Source of the DNA: Mucor racemosus
Taxonomy: Eukaryota > Mucoromycota > Mucoromycetes > Mucorales > Mucoraceae
Direction of reading: 5' to 3'
DNA: 64,000 nucleotides
NCBI GenBank assembly: GCA_027405735.1
Contig: JAPEHQ010000001.1
Span: 1-64,000, forward strand
In this document: positions 1 through 10,690 of the stretch, in pieces
Position numbering within the stretch: the first letter of the stretch is position 1
Layout of the letters: the number at the start of each line of letters is the position of its first letter
Notes under the pieces: model-generated
What the model was told of the DNA's origin: nothing
The model's database searches: none
Seen by the model: only the letters and a program-made list of their open reading frames with translations
Translations under genes and position numbers: made by a program

Positions 1-1135
1 AAAATATACTTGTACCATATGATTCAACTTACCGAAGCCACTGGATTAAGTCATTTGTATTAGTAGTTAGGCCGGCAAAATCAATTGCGACAATCGCAAT
101 TGGCTTGCTGGCAGTAGACAAAAGTCGCAACAAGTCTATGTTACATGTTAGATTAAGTAAACGCGTTAATTTTTTTTATTTGTATATAATACCTTGTGTG
201 TTTCCGAAGTCTTTGGCACATGGATGGGATCGGTTCTGTCACGGTCTGCAAATGGTTGCTTGGATGCAGAAGAGTACGATGCGAACACCATGTCCACAGA
301 AGAATCTTTGATCAGTCTATCCACCATTGAATCCAAGAGTCGAAGTCTAGTCTTTGCATTTTCCTTCCTGGCGATTTGCGTACGTAGCCAATTACTTGAT
401 ATTCATCCTTTTTTAAGTCTTCAATTCGCATTTTATGTTCTCGGCCCGCATTCAATACCTTCTTGGCTATCGGTTCTGCATATAGATATATAGATATATA
501 AATATATGAATATATGTTCACGTGCTGCGAGAGTATACTTACCACAGTGTTCTTTCTTGAGTACCCAGAGCGAACGACGCCTTATTTTTTGTCCATTCTT
601 TTGATACTTGCGCTGTTGTTCGACACTGACAAAGTTAAGTTTGGCCATTCCACACCAAGTAGAAAACGATTTCACGGACTTGTCATCAAACAGATCTGTG
701 ATGAGGATTATTTCTGAATAAATTTCCTTCATTGACATTAGCTTGCTCTCGAAAAGTTTTTGATCAGGTGGTGTACTAGATAGATACACTTGATTCATAT
801 AATTAACAACTTGGCTGTGGTTTTCTAGTAAAATTATAACATTAATACATGTTGTGTGTCATGATTTCCCAAAACAATATTCATAATCACTTACTAAGCA
901 TTACTTTATCCACAGATATCTCTGGTTTGGATGGTCATTGTCGTAACGATGATAATAAGCTGGGTTGCCATTGATCTTCACTTTGTTTGCAGCATTGGTT
1001 TCCTGGGATCTTCGGCGTAGCATATATCCAAACTCAGAGCGAATTAAGTTTTACTACGAGTCTTTTGGCAGCTTCATCAGTAATTTCTTCGTTGTAAAAG
1101 ATGCACAGAGCATTGTTTCGGGAGACACTTGTCAT
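1..1135 (-). pseudogene. Decayed multi-exon gene, left copy of a head-to-head pair
   Basis: I do not recognise the family. Four minus-strand exons can be followed: about 1135-906, 814-543, 475-193 and 135-33, the last running toward the window edge. Introns look real (for example 542-476, GTAAGTAT to ATGCAG). Readable stretches include ALCIFYNEE near the N-terminus, LDICYAEDPRKPML, QVIGYVRKSPG and, in the last exon, DLLRLL and IVAIDFAGL. The reading frame breaks at least three times: after KLNSL near 1034, before ANKVKINGNPAYYH, and after GYVRKSPG near 355, where the next frame gives ENAKTRLRLLDSMVDRL. The frames at the 193/135 junction also do not match. The copy therefore looks dead. The N-terminal part is related to the plus-strand fragment beyond the minisatellite. 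GYVRKS resembles some serine recombinases, but the rest does not support that call. Confidence 0.55.
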
Positions 1136-1152
1136 AGCAGATATCGATGAAG

Positions 1153-2398
1153 GTTGGTCCAATAGAGAAAAGGTTGGTCCACGAGAGAAAAACGAGAGAG
1201 AAAGGTTGGTCCACGAGAGAAAAGGTGGTCCACGAGAAAAAGGTTGGTCCACGAGAGAAAAGGTTGGTCCACTAGAGAGAAGGTTGGTCCACTAGAGAAA
1301 GGTTGGTCCACTAGAGAAAAGGTTGGTCCACGAGAGAAAAAGGTTGGTCCAATAGAGAAAAAGTTGGTCCACGAGAGAAAAGGTTGGTCCACGAGAGAAA
1401 AGGTTGGTCCACGAGAGAAAAGGTTGGTCCACTAGAGAAAAGGTTGGTCCACGAGAGAAAAAGTTGGTCCAATAGAGAAAAAGTTGGTCCACGAGAGAAA
1501 AGGTTGGTCCACGAGAGAAAAGGTTGGTCCACAAGAGAAAAGTTGGTCCACGAGAGAAAAGGTTGGTCCACTAGAGAAAAGGTTGGTCCACGAGAGAAAA
1601 AGTTGGTCCACTAGAGAAAAGGTTGGTCCACTAGAGAAAAAGGGGTCCACGAGAGAAAAGGTTGGTCCACAAGAGAAAAGGTTGGTCCACGAGAGAAAAG
1701 GTTGGTCCACAAGAGAAAGGTTGGTCCACAAGAGAAAAGGTTGGTCCACGAGAGAAAAGGTTGGTCCACTAGAGAAAAGGTTGGTCCACGAGAGAAAAGT
1801 TGGTCCACTAGAGAAAAGTTGGTCCAATAGAGAAAAGGTTGGTCCACGAGAGAAAAGGTTGGTCCACTAGAGAAAAGGTTGGTCCACGGGAGAAAAGGTT
1901 GGTCCAATAGAGAGAAGGTTGGTCCACGAGAGAAAAGGTTGGTCCACAAGAGAAAAGGTTGGTCCACGAGAGAAAAGGTTGGTCCACGAGAGAAAAGGTT
2001 GGTCCACGAGAAAAAGGTTGGTCCACTAGAGAAAAGGTTGGTCCACGAGAGAAAAAGTTGGTCCAATAGAGAAAAAGTTGGTCCACGAGAGAAAAGGTTG
2101 GTCCACGAGAGAAAAGGTTGGTCCAATAGAGAAAAGGTTGGTCCACGAGAAAAGTTGGTCCACAAGAGAAAAGGTTGGTCCACAAGAGAAAAGGTTGGTC
2201 CACGAGAGAAAAGGTGGTCCACTAGAGAAAAAGTTGGTCCACGAGAGAAAAAGTTGGTCCACAAGAGAAAAGGTTGGTCCACGAGAGAAAAGGTTGGTCC
2301 ACTAGAGAAAAGGTTGGTCCACTAGAGAAAAGGTTGGTCCACAAGAGAAAAGGTTGGTCCACAAGAGAAAAGGTGGTCCACGATAAAAAGGTCGGTCC
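1153..2398. repeat. 20-bp minisatellite, about 60 copies
   Basis: The unit is GGTTGGTCCACGAGAGAAAA with a variable base after TCCAC (G, T or A), an alternative TCCAATAGAG form, and copies of 17-22 bp from missing G or A. It runs uninterrupted for about 1.25 kb. Because the unit contains almost no stop triplets in any frame, open frames of up to 223 codons exist on both strands. They encode only permuted 20-residue repeats (VHERKGWSTREK-like on plus, SRGPTFSLVDQP-like on minus). I treat these as incidental. Confidence 0.97.
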
Positions 2399-2701
2399 AT
2401 GATAAAAAGATTGGCCAATGAACCAAAAAACCTTTCTTCAAACAAACCTCAAAGTGTGTTAATGGATACAATCAATCATTATATTTCAGAGGAAAGGGCT
2501 CTTTGTATATTTTTTTCCGAAGAATATAACAAAGAGAATGTGGTACGTTTAACACCAAAACTCGTCGCCATGAAGGATTTGGGTCTTTGTTATACAAATG
2601 ACCCGAGGCTACCAATGCTCATGTCACTGGCAAGAATACATTCTAATCCTTCAGAATATCATAAGTACCCTTCATCGCTGACAAATGGCTCAGACTTGTA
2701 G
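2399..2701 (+). pseudogene. Right copy fragment of the same unidentified gene family
   Basis: This 100-codon open frame begins right where the minisatellite ends; an in-frame TAA lies just upstream. It contains ERALCIFFSEE, RLTPKLVAMKDLGLCY, NDPRLPML and NPSEYHKY. These line up in order with ALCIFYNEE, RLVVKLNSL, LDICYAEDPRKPML and NPAYYHRY of the minus-strand copy left of the array. The two copies therefore point away from each other with the minisatellite between their 5' ends. This one stops at a TAG after about 100 residues, far short of the multi-exon left copy, so it is probably a truncated or decayed paralogue. A genuine short protein cannot be excluded. Confidence 0.5.
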
Positions 2702-3000
2702 TTTTGCATTCCCTGTCTTTCTCTCTTCTTTTTTGTATCGCTGTCGATAATTTTTGCTCGTTGTCACTGTTGGGTAGATATAATATTCTTTAATATAAGA
2801 AATAAATCTCAATACGTTAATAATTCAAATACAATTAATATTGACGTTTACATTATTTTATTTAACATATCATAAACTAGTTTATGGAATACATCTTGAG
2901 TTATGCAAATGATTATACTCGTATTCTTTCTTATACATGATTTAAATATCAACATCGAATACATGAATGAAATAATATTAGAACAACACTTTTATTTTAA
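2702..3000. other. Intergenic, nothing recognised
   Basis: AT-rich sequence between the family fragment and the transposase remnant. I see no coding signal, and I could not find convincing terminal inverted repeats for the transposase here. Confidence 0.5.
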
Positions 3001-3721
3001 TTCACATATCAATTCACACTATATATAGATGAGACTAGATTTCATACCAACTTGAGAAACAGTTGGGCTAGATCCGCCGTTGGAACACCTGCTAAAGTGA
3101 TAATCCCGAAAACTAAGTCGCCATCCCGTACAATTATCAGTGCTATAAATTCGTCTAGTTTTATCCATGTTGTTTTGATGAAACCACCACCAAAAAGAAA
3201 GGAAACGCTAGTTGTAAAGAAAAAGAGAAAATTGAGCAAAGGGAAAGAACGAGCTGTAGGTGAGATTATTATAGAGGAACCCACTATAGAGTACGCAAAC
3301 ATCGCAGAAGGTAATGCCAATGAAAACAATAAGCCAATAGCAAGAGGCACAACCACTGCTCACTTTGTCATGTTCATGAATGAACTTCTTGACATCATAG
3401 ATCTTGATGAAAGCTTAAAGGGAGGCTATCTTGTTATGGATAATTGTTCAATCCATAAATCGAAGCCAATGATTAGAAAAATTGAAAGCAGGGGCTATAG
3501 AACAATGTACCTGCCCCCCTTATTCGCCTGAATTGAATCCCATTGAGTAGATTTGGGCTATAGTAAAGGGAAGGTTGAAGAGTCAGCGACTGATGACTAA
3601 AGAAAATTTGTCAAGCAGGATTGCCGAAGCTTTTAATGACATATCCGTTGGTGATCGTTATGCCTTCTCCAATTACTCTAAGCGCCAAATTATCAACTGC
3701 TATAACAAAACACCATTTTAA
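3001..3721 (+). pseudogene. Tc1/mariner-type (DDE_3) transposase, 5'-truncated and broken
   Basis: The frame opens with YIDETRFHTN, which carries the first catalytic Asp of the DDE superfamily endonucleases. It continues through WARSAVGTPAKV and VMDNCSIHKS (second Asp) and then breaks in a run of six C near 3514. One base fewer restores YSPELNPIE, with the third acidic position, then a TAG stop at about 3547, then IWAIVKGRLKSQRL and a natural TAA at 3719-3721. The N-terminal helix-turn-helix half is absent. The copy is inactive: N-terminal truncation, homopolymer frameshift and nonsense codon. The K/R-rich insert after residue 45 is unlike the compact family core. Confidence 0.85.
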
Positions 3722-4693
3722 ACATATTTTATTTAAATAAGTATCTTTTTTAAAAAAACAACATGCTTATATGAAAAACTGACAAAATATGGCTTTTAAA
3801 ATTGACAATTTAATTTTTTGAAAACAACATTTATTTGTCTCAAACCGACAAAATCAACTGGTTGCATTGTAACGGTAAATGATCTACTACCTTCACATCA
3901 ATATGGAAATAAATCATTTCGATTTGGTAAACTATTAAAATAAGTGGCAAACTACAATGAGAATATGCTAAATTATTACATATAATCGTTATCAATCAGC
4001 ATCGTTTGCATTTTAATAATGGTTATTCACGACGAATGTAACAAATTAATCTATTAATCTCCATCATTGAGTATGCACAATCCAACAATAGATTTTCGTC
4101 GGCGTAGTTTCCCCCCGAAAACTATTCACACAGATCAGATATGGCCTTCGTCATTGTAATTCTAGAATGTTAACTCATAAACGCTCCTTAATATGCAAAT
4201 ACAACTTGATTAATTTGTATAAGAATAAACGTCAATTATTACATGAAACAACATTTACAAGCTTATGGGATCAAAAAAATCATCAGAATATTTGCACTTA
4301 AGAACTAAATGTACACGAATTTAATGGTTTTTACATTTTTCTATCATTATTCTTTGTGGTTTGAGAGTTAACGTATATGCTGACAAACTAATATGTGTAT
4401 GTAAAAAAATACTATTACTTTTCGTCCGTTGATGTAAATTCTCACTCGAAAAAACTTGCTCGGGCATATTTTTCACACGATTTAGTCATCTTCTGTTTAT
4501 GATTAAATACACATACGTTGCACTCACTTGTACCTCCAACTATATGAAAGTATTATGGTATCAATATACTCCTAAGATTGAATATACAACATACAGCAAG
4601 GCTTACAAAGTATTTGCATCAATAATTTAGCGGCGGCGGCGGCAGCGGGCAAATAATTCAAAAGCCGATCTTCAATTTTTTTTAGAATGATTT

Positions 4694-4816
4694 AAAATGT
4701 CATTTTTTAGTATACAGCTTGTCCATTACTATGATGAGTTTCAATTTTCTTTTTTAAATAAAATATAAAACTTTCATCCCATAAAAAAAAAAAAAAAAAA
4801 AAAAATGTCATTTTTT
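4694..4816 (+). mobile_element. Small retrocopy with poly(A) tail and 15-bp target duplication
   Basis: A 93-bp insert (4709-4801) ends in AATAAA, about 20 bp of spacer and a run of at least 20 A. It is flanked by direct repeats of AAAATGTCATTTTTT at 4694-4708 and 4802-4816. The base context before the first repeat is TTT, so the nick site reads TTT/AAAA, the preferred target of LINE endonucleases. Together these are the marks of target-primed reverse transcription of a 3' mRNA end. The source transcript is not identified. Confidence 0.7.
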
Positions 4817-5674
4817 GGATTTTGAAATCGCTTTTCGGCTAATTCCTCAAAAAATTATTAAATATATGTCAAAGGCATCTTAAGACTTATTTATATAACC
4901 ATTGATGGCGCTTCTAATGGTATAGTTCATTTAAAAAATCTTCGCTGAAAATCATGCGCAATTTTCAATATTATAATTTTATGTTTTTTTGAAAAAAATT
5001 AATTTTTCGAATAAGGAGCAATAAAATAAACAATTAAAGATAAAACCCTGAGAGTTTCCGATCATTTTGATCTTAGGAATACCTTATGCAAAAACTTCTT
5101 TTTGGGGTTTAAAATTGGAAAGAACGAATTTTACGAAATTTCGTGAGTATCTGTAAGGATCTAGAGACTGATTTTTGGTTGAAAATTATGATCGCAAAAA
5201 TCCGAGAAAAAAAATATAGCAAGTAAGTACATAATGTGAGAAATAGGTTTGGCTTGGTCTGCGCTTCAGAAAAGGACAATACGCACATAAAACAATCCTT
5301 TAAAAATGCCATATTTCAAGTAAATTTAGCTATTATATGAATTTATGAGTATATATATTGAACAATGTAGATACTTTTATGTATTTCAAATCATTGTTTT
5401 AACCATTAAACATAATTTAATGCATATCTTGCATTTCAAATATGGATTGGAGCGTCTATTTATTCATTGTTGTACAAAATGTTAATGTGTCGGTAAGAAA
5501 TCATTTGTGTTTGTAGCCGTCAATAGTTGCTCTAAGAAGTGCGTGAAGATGAAACACGAATATATTAGTAAAGCACAATATATACTAGGTATAATTAATA
5601 TTAATTTATAATCGGAATGTAGAAAATGCAGAAAAAAACGAGTTTCAAAGACCATCCAGTTTCACATCCAAATG

Positions 5675-5718
5675 AGATTTTTCTTCTTTGTACGATTTTT
5701 CTTCTTTGTACGATTTTT
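5675..5718. repeat. 18-bp tandem duplication
   Basis: Two perfect copies of GATTTTTCTTCTTTGTAC followed by a partial third. No function is apparent. Confidence 0.8.
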
Positions 5719-6284
5719 CTGCCCTCAAAATCAGTTAATATACTAATTTGGGGCAACTGGATAAATTTAAAATTATTACAAGTGTATACCAACACTCTTT
5801 GATTCAAAAAAATGCGATAAAAAGTACAGTTATAAAGGAAAACGATGATGTTTACGGTTCATGGTGATGGTGATAGAGTTTAAGCTCAGCACAGGGACGC
5901 TTTTTAGCAAAAAAGTGAGTCTATGTGAGCCAATGTGGAATCTATGCATCTTCTAGAGCTTATTACTAGCCAAATCCAACTTAAAAATCTATACAATCTG
6001 CAAATAGGTATTGCATACATCGTAGAATTATTTTGGTGCTCGCTCCAATTTTGAAAACAAACTTTCTGAAATCCATCAAAAAGTGGTTTGTTATCTCATG
6101 CCAGTTTTAAACAGCATAAAATTGATATCAAAAAGTGCATAATAGACTAATAAAAAGCGTTGGTGTATTTATTTTGCATTAAAACTTCATTTTGTATAGT
6201 TTTGTTGCTAATTTATTGTGTTTTTTTTCATATAATAAATAAACCATTTTATTAGCTTTTTATGAATTAAACCTGATAAATAGA

Positions 6285-8683
6285 CTAATAATCATCCTTT
6301 AAACGTTTAGAAGCTTGATGGATAGCCCAAGAAGCTCTCTCTTCAGCATAACGAGCTTGTGCGTAATCCTTGGCATCAATACCATCAGCAATGGCAGGGA
6401 AGACTTGAGAAGAATACCCAGTCCAAAGACCAGGAGCGTAAACAACATGTTTGAACCAGTTACGGCCTTCGATACCCTTAGGATCAATGAAGCCACGTTC
6501 AAAGTAAGTAAGGCGGTTGTTGGCTTTTGCTAAACGTTTGGCTAAAACAGTAGGGATATCATCCAAAGATTTGTATTCAGAAAGACGACTTTCAAGACGT
6601 TGTCTCTTGCGCTCAAATCGACGAGTAGTCTTTTGAAGTTTGTCAATAGCTCTTTCCAACTCGGGGAAACTATGAGGAGCAGCATATTTAGTAAGCTTAT
6701 CAGCGTATTTAGCAAGTTCAGCTGAATAATCAGAAGGATAGAGAGGTATAATAGCAGAATCTGCAAGACGCAAAGTAAGTAAACCCCAAAGTTTGACAAG
6801 AGTTTGATGATATAAGAATCCTGGATCTCCAAATTTTTCCATCCAGTGGAAACTATCATAATTGCTATGGTAGACTCCATAGTCCCCTCCAAAGCCCATA
6901 CTGATACTGGCAATACCAACATGGTCCAAGAAACCAACAAAGTCAGAACCAGAACCTAATTGTCCAATCTGAGGATTTTCATTCTCGTCAAGCTTTTGAT
7001 CTACTCTCCATGCGTCAAATACGGATTTACCAGTACGAGGATCGTGGATATCAGAAACTACGTTGTAAAGAATTCGATTTAAAGAAGGAGATGCTTGAAC
7101 ATCAAAGTGAGAACCAGAAACAGCAACATCAACGTTGATATAAACGGCAGCCTCCTTATCGAGCCATTCTTTGTTATCTTCGACCCATTCAGTGGAGCCA
7201 ACAAGACCATATTCTTCGGCATCCCAAGATGCTAAAACAATGGTACGTCTAGGACGCCAGCCAGTCTTCAAAAGTTCTCCAAATACACGAGCGAGTTCCA
7301 AAAGAGAAGCAGATCCAGAAGATGGATCAACAGCACCATAAACCCAGGCATCACGATGATTACCTAAAATAATAGCCTTATCAGATTCTTCAGTACCTTC
7401 AATACGAGAAATAACATTCCAAATTGGAGTAATCTTATTTTCGATATGGTTAACCAAAATAGCTTCACCTTCAGTAGGACCACTGAAGTAATCAACTTCA
7501 TCAAGACCACCAGCCCAATCTTCTTCACCGCGGACACCTAAGCCTTGAGTTGCTTTGAGAATAGGTAAAGCATCTCCCCAAGATAAGGGTAATGAAGGAA
7601 TCTTGGCTAAACCAGGGGAATCTTCTGGTTTGATACGAGTGGCGTTTTCAGTAGCAGCATAACCAGGGGTTAAGGGATCTCCAGCAACAAGTGATAAGTA
7701 TTGAACAGATCCTCTTTGAGCAGAGCTCTTGGATCTCCAAGGACCATTAGGATAAGATTCAGCAGGATTTGAAGAATTATCCTTGTTTAATGGCCCATCA
7801 TCAATAGGATCAGAGTAGATTAATGCGCCTACACAACCGAAAAGTTCTGCAACTCTAACTTTGAGACCACGGAAGTTACCGCCATAACGCATAAGAGCAA
7901 TAGTGCCGTTTAATTTAACACCCTGATCTTTCAAAAATTGGAAATCTTCCAAACGGCCATAATTTGCATAGACAATACGACCTTGCACAGTACCATTTTT
8001 GGAATAACCATGAAATGTGGGAACAACATTAAGATTCTTGCTAGTTTCATCCTCGTCAACAGAATCTTCAGTCAACTTTGCCTCAAATCTTAAATTCTCA
8101 GGTCCTGAGACAAGAGCTAAACGATGAGAAATAGGGTAGTTTAAAAGAGGCCAATAAGTATCAATCTTGGTTTCTAATCCAAAACTTTCGAATTGATCGC
8201 GAGTCCATTCAGCTTGCTTTTTGTCATTAGGAGTGCCTGCTAAATGGGCTTCACTGGTATATATTTTTAGGTAATCACGAACGCTTTGATTTGAAGGTAA
8301 ATCAAGGATAATCTTTTCGGGATCTGTTAATCCTGGAGGTGAAACGACTACAAAAAAGATACCACATGAATACATTTATATAAATTACAGGTATTGTAAA
8401 TCGATTTCTTACCTGGCTTCTTTGCATGATGATTATTAAACCACAATCCAATAGTAACTCCCAATAATATAAGAGCAACAACTAGAGCCACAATAGTAGT
8501 TACTATGCGAAAAGTAGTCTTTCTGGGAGGTTCAACAGTGCCTCGTTCTCGATTTAACAAAGGTGCATTTTCACTATTATTTCCATTCCACTTTTTATCA
8601 AACCATTCGCGAGCTTGACTCCAACTTTGCTTAATACCACTGCCATTACCTTCGTCAGACGGTAATGAAATAGCCCCTGCCAT
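6285..8683 (-). CDS. Glutamate carboxypeptidase II-like membrane metallopeptidase (M28B)
   Basis: Two exons, 8683-8413 and 8347-6285, encode 777 residues; the 65-nt intron has GTAAG...GTAG ends. It is a type II membrane protein: about 59 cytosolic residues, one membrane segment (about 60-82), then a lumenal or extracellular part. A protease-associated domain is followed by the M28 peptidase core and a transferrin-receptor-like helical dimerisation domain at the C-terminus. All zinc and catalytic positions of the family are visible: His421 in NHRDAW, Asp431 in VDPSSG, Glu468/Glu469 in DAEEYG, Asp497 in NVDVAVSG and His584 in VYHSNYDSFH. It should therefore be an active co-catalytic di-zinc aminopeptidase or carboxypeptidase. 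Fungal relatives include yeast Vps70 and the Tre1/Tre2 adaptors, which work in vacuolar sorting. The length matches the family (about 700-800). The exact substrate is unknown. Confidence 0.93.
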
Positions 8684-9318
8684 TATAATTTATGTTTGAT
8701 AAGATATCAAGAAGAAAAATAGAAGAATCAACCATGCAGTCAAAGTGCGCTAAATAACAACAAATTCGAAGTTATGGTCTGTGAGATAGTAGAAATCAAG
8801 ATTTGGAAGTAGATGATGAACCAATATGGGAATAAATACCTAATCATTCTGCTGTTAATTCTCTGCTTTTGACTTAACCCATGCTTGATTTTGTCCGAAG
8901 GCTCGGCAAGAAGGTTTCTTGTACATAATTTTGCTTTGATATTAGTGAATTTGCTTTGATATCAGTTGATTTGGTTGAAATTTATCTACTATTATGGCCT
9001 TCGTCATATGTAGAAACTATGACGAATTATGCCCATAAAGTTCATGCATTTTGAGCATTTCGCATTTTAACTTGTAGCTCTTTGTCGGACCATAGTTTTC
9101 CCGCTATATGTTCACAAAGACTAAGGCAATCTTTTGTTGGTATCGCTATGCAAAATGTTATCATCAAATTTCGGAATGCTCACAGAATCGAATTACATTT
9201 AGTTTTATGTTAAAAACATATTAGTTAGATAAACTCTTTTTTGATCTGTTGATGAGTATTTGATCGACTTCGGAATGAGATTTATGCATTTGAAAACTAG
9301 AATAAGCAAATTGTATGA
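8684..9318. other. Intergenic, nothing recognised
   Basis: Upstream region of the peptidase gene and 3' flank of the BED/hAT gene. I looked here for the missing catalytic part of the hAT transposase and found no recognisable continuation. Confidence 0.5.
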
Positions 9319-10610
9319 CTACATTGTGGATAATCTTGCACGCATTTCTCTTGTACCTGATTAGCAAATAGATTATAGATTATCAGATCTATAAGTGAGA
9401 GTTTTGTGCTTTTCAATTTTTGGTTACTATTATGACAACTTACCAGTATGCGTATTCATTAATACCCCAAACCCCAAAAGAACTTGCTTTGGTCTAAAAT
9501 CTTTATCAATGAAGTGACAAACAACCCCCAAATAATCAGATGAGCCATTTGTTCCAGATGAGTTTGTCCAGACATCCATAGTTAAATTTACTTTTGTTTG
9601 TCTTTTCAAAACAGAAATGATCCTTGTTTTGTAATCAATGGCTTTTGATCGGATTCTAGAGGCAAGGGTATTAGCCGAGTAAACTTGTACAATGTTTGGT
9701 GATGCAGCTCTTCTAACTAAGTTTAATAAATGACGAAATTCATGATTATTCACAAATGTATGGGGAAGAGAATTCTTCAAGATTAATTTTATCAAAGCAT
9801 CATTGAACATTTCTTTTGTTACAGAATAAGATTCAGGTGTTGTATTATCTGATGATCCAACAACCAAATGACGATCAAGAGAGCCTACAGCTGTTGCTCT
9901 CGGTTTTCCATTTTATTCCCAAAGGTTAAGAGCTATGGATAGATATAAAGGTATATATTAGCCTTAGTAAATTATAAAACATCAAATATCAACAACTAAC
10001 CTATTGAGCCATCCATATTATGCTTTCTTTTTGCATGTCGAAGAATTGACGTAGTAGCAGATCTTGAATATGATTCCTTACAGTTAACTCTATCCACGTT
10101 ACAATGATATAAGTCACCAATCACTTTGGCATAGCCATACCTAAGGATCCAAGAAATTGATTGACCTTTACGAGAATTACCACCATCAAAAAAGGTATTA
10201 TCAAGATATTCTCCTGGGATTGGGAAACTTACTTCATCACCTTGTTGATTTGATAAAGAAGCTTGAGATTGATTCAATAATGAGGCTGCAACATTTACTT
10301 GATTAGATGAGGAAGCTGCAGCAGATGAATGGGATTGATCTGATGATGAAGGAAGAAGAGAATCAAGAGGTGATGGTACTAAAGTACCAGCATTACCAAT
10401 TGAAAAATCAACATTCTCAGTAAAGGTGGATTCTCCTGCAAAATCAAAAGGATTATGGTTGGACTGGCCAGGAGCATAGAGTATATCATCTAATACTGAT
10501 GTTGCTTGGAAGGATTGATCATCAGAAGAGAGTTGGAGACCAGACATCATGGTTCGAAAGCCTTGGTTTTGATCTTGGGACTCTTGATTTTGGGAGTTTT
10601 CATAGTTCAT
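9319..10610 (-). CDS. BED zinc finger fused to a truncated hAT transposase domain
   Basis: Three exons (10610-10001, 9884-9444, 9356-9319) encode 362 residues. Both introns have clean GT...AG ends and keep the frame. Residues 1-140 are Q/S/N-rich and disordered. Residues 150-200 form a BED-type finger (YHCNVDRVNC, then TSILRHAKRKH), with an unusual C-x6-C spacing instead of C-x2-C. After it come ZBED/hAT-like motifs: KEMFNDALIKLILKNSLP, TMDVWTNSSG and YLGVVCHFIDKDF. The protein stops a few residues after a THTG motif. The RNase-H-like catalytic core and the C-terminal dimerisation domain are missing, so it cannot be a working transposase. Intact splicing, an intact frame and an upstream TATA box leave open that it is a domesticated DNA-binding protein. 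A 3'-truncated transposon is the alternative. Confidence 0.7.
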
Positions 10611-10682
10611 TTTGAGTAATATTAATAATATGGTTGAAAAATATAATAATGTGGAGATGATTAAGGCCTTTTTGACGCTGGG

Positions 10683-10690
10683 TATTTATA
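10683..10690 (-). promoter_or_regulatory. TATA box of the BED/hAT gene
   Basis: TATAAATA on the minus strand, 72-80 bp upstream of the ATG at 10610. The placement relative to the start codon is almost the same as for PEX11. Confidence 0.4.

Larger units (their letters stand above)
3722..6284. other. Long AT-rich intergenic region
   Basis: No gene is supported; open frames here are short and without family resemblance. It holds a small poly(A) insertion (4694-4816) and an 18-bp tandem duplication (5675-5718). On the minus strand, two AATAAA-like signals lie within 80 bp downstream of the peptidase gene. Confidence 0.6.

Noticed and set aside
1432..2282. Repeat proteins encoded by the long open frames in the minisatellite
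   Set aside because: Frames are open on both strands because the unit lacks stop triplets. Units of 17-22 bp shift the phase repeatedly, and no start context or conserved flank supports translation.
1153..2398. CRISPR array
   Set aside because: The 20-bp units are directly adjacent without unique spacers, and the genome is eukaryotic.
4139..9007. Terminal repeats TATGGCCTTCGTCAT of one large element
   Set aside because: The 15-bp match at 4139 and 8993 is in direct orientation, flanks differ, and an intact host gene lies between; chance or an old repeat fragment is more likely.
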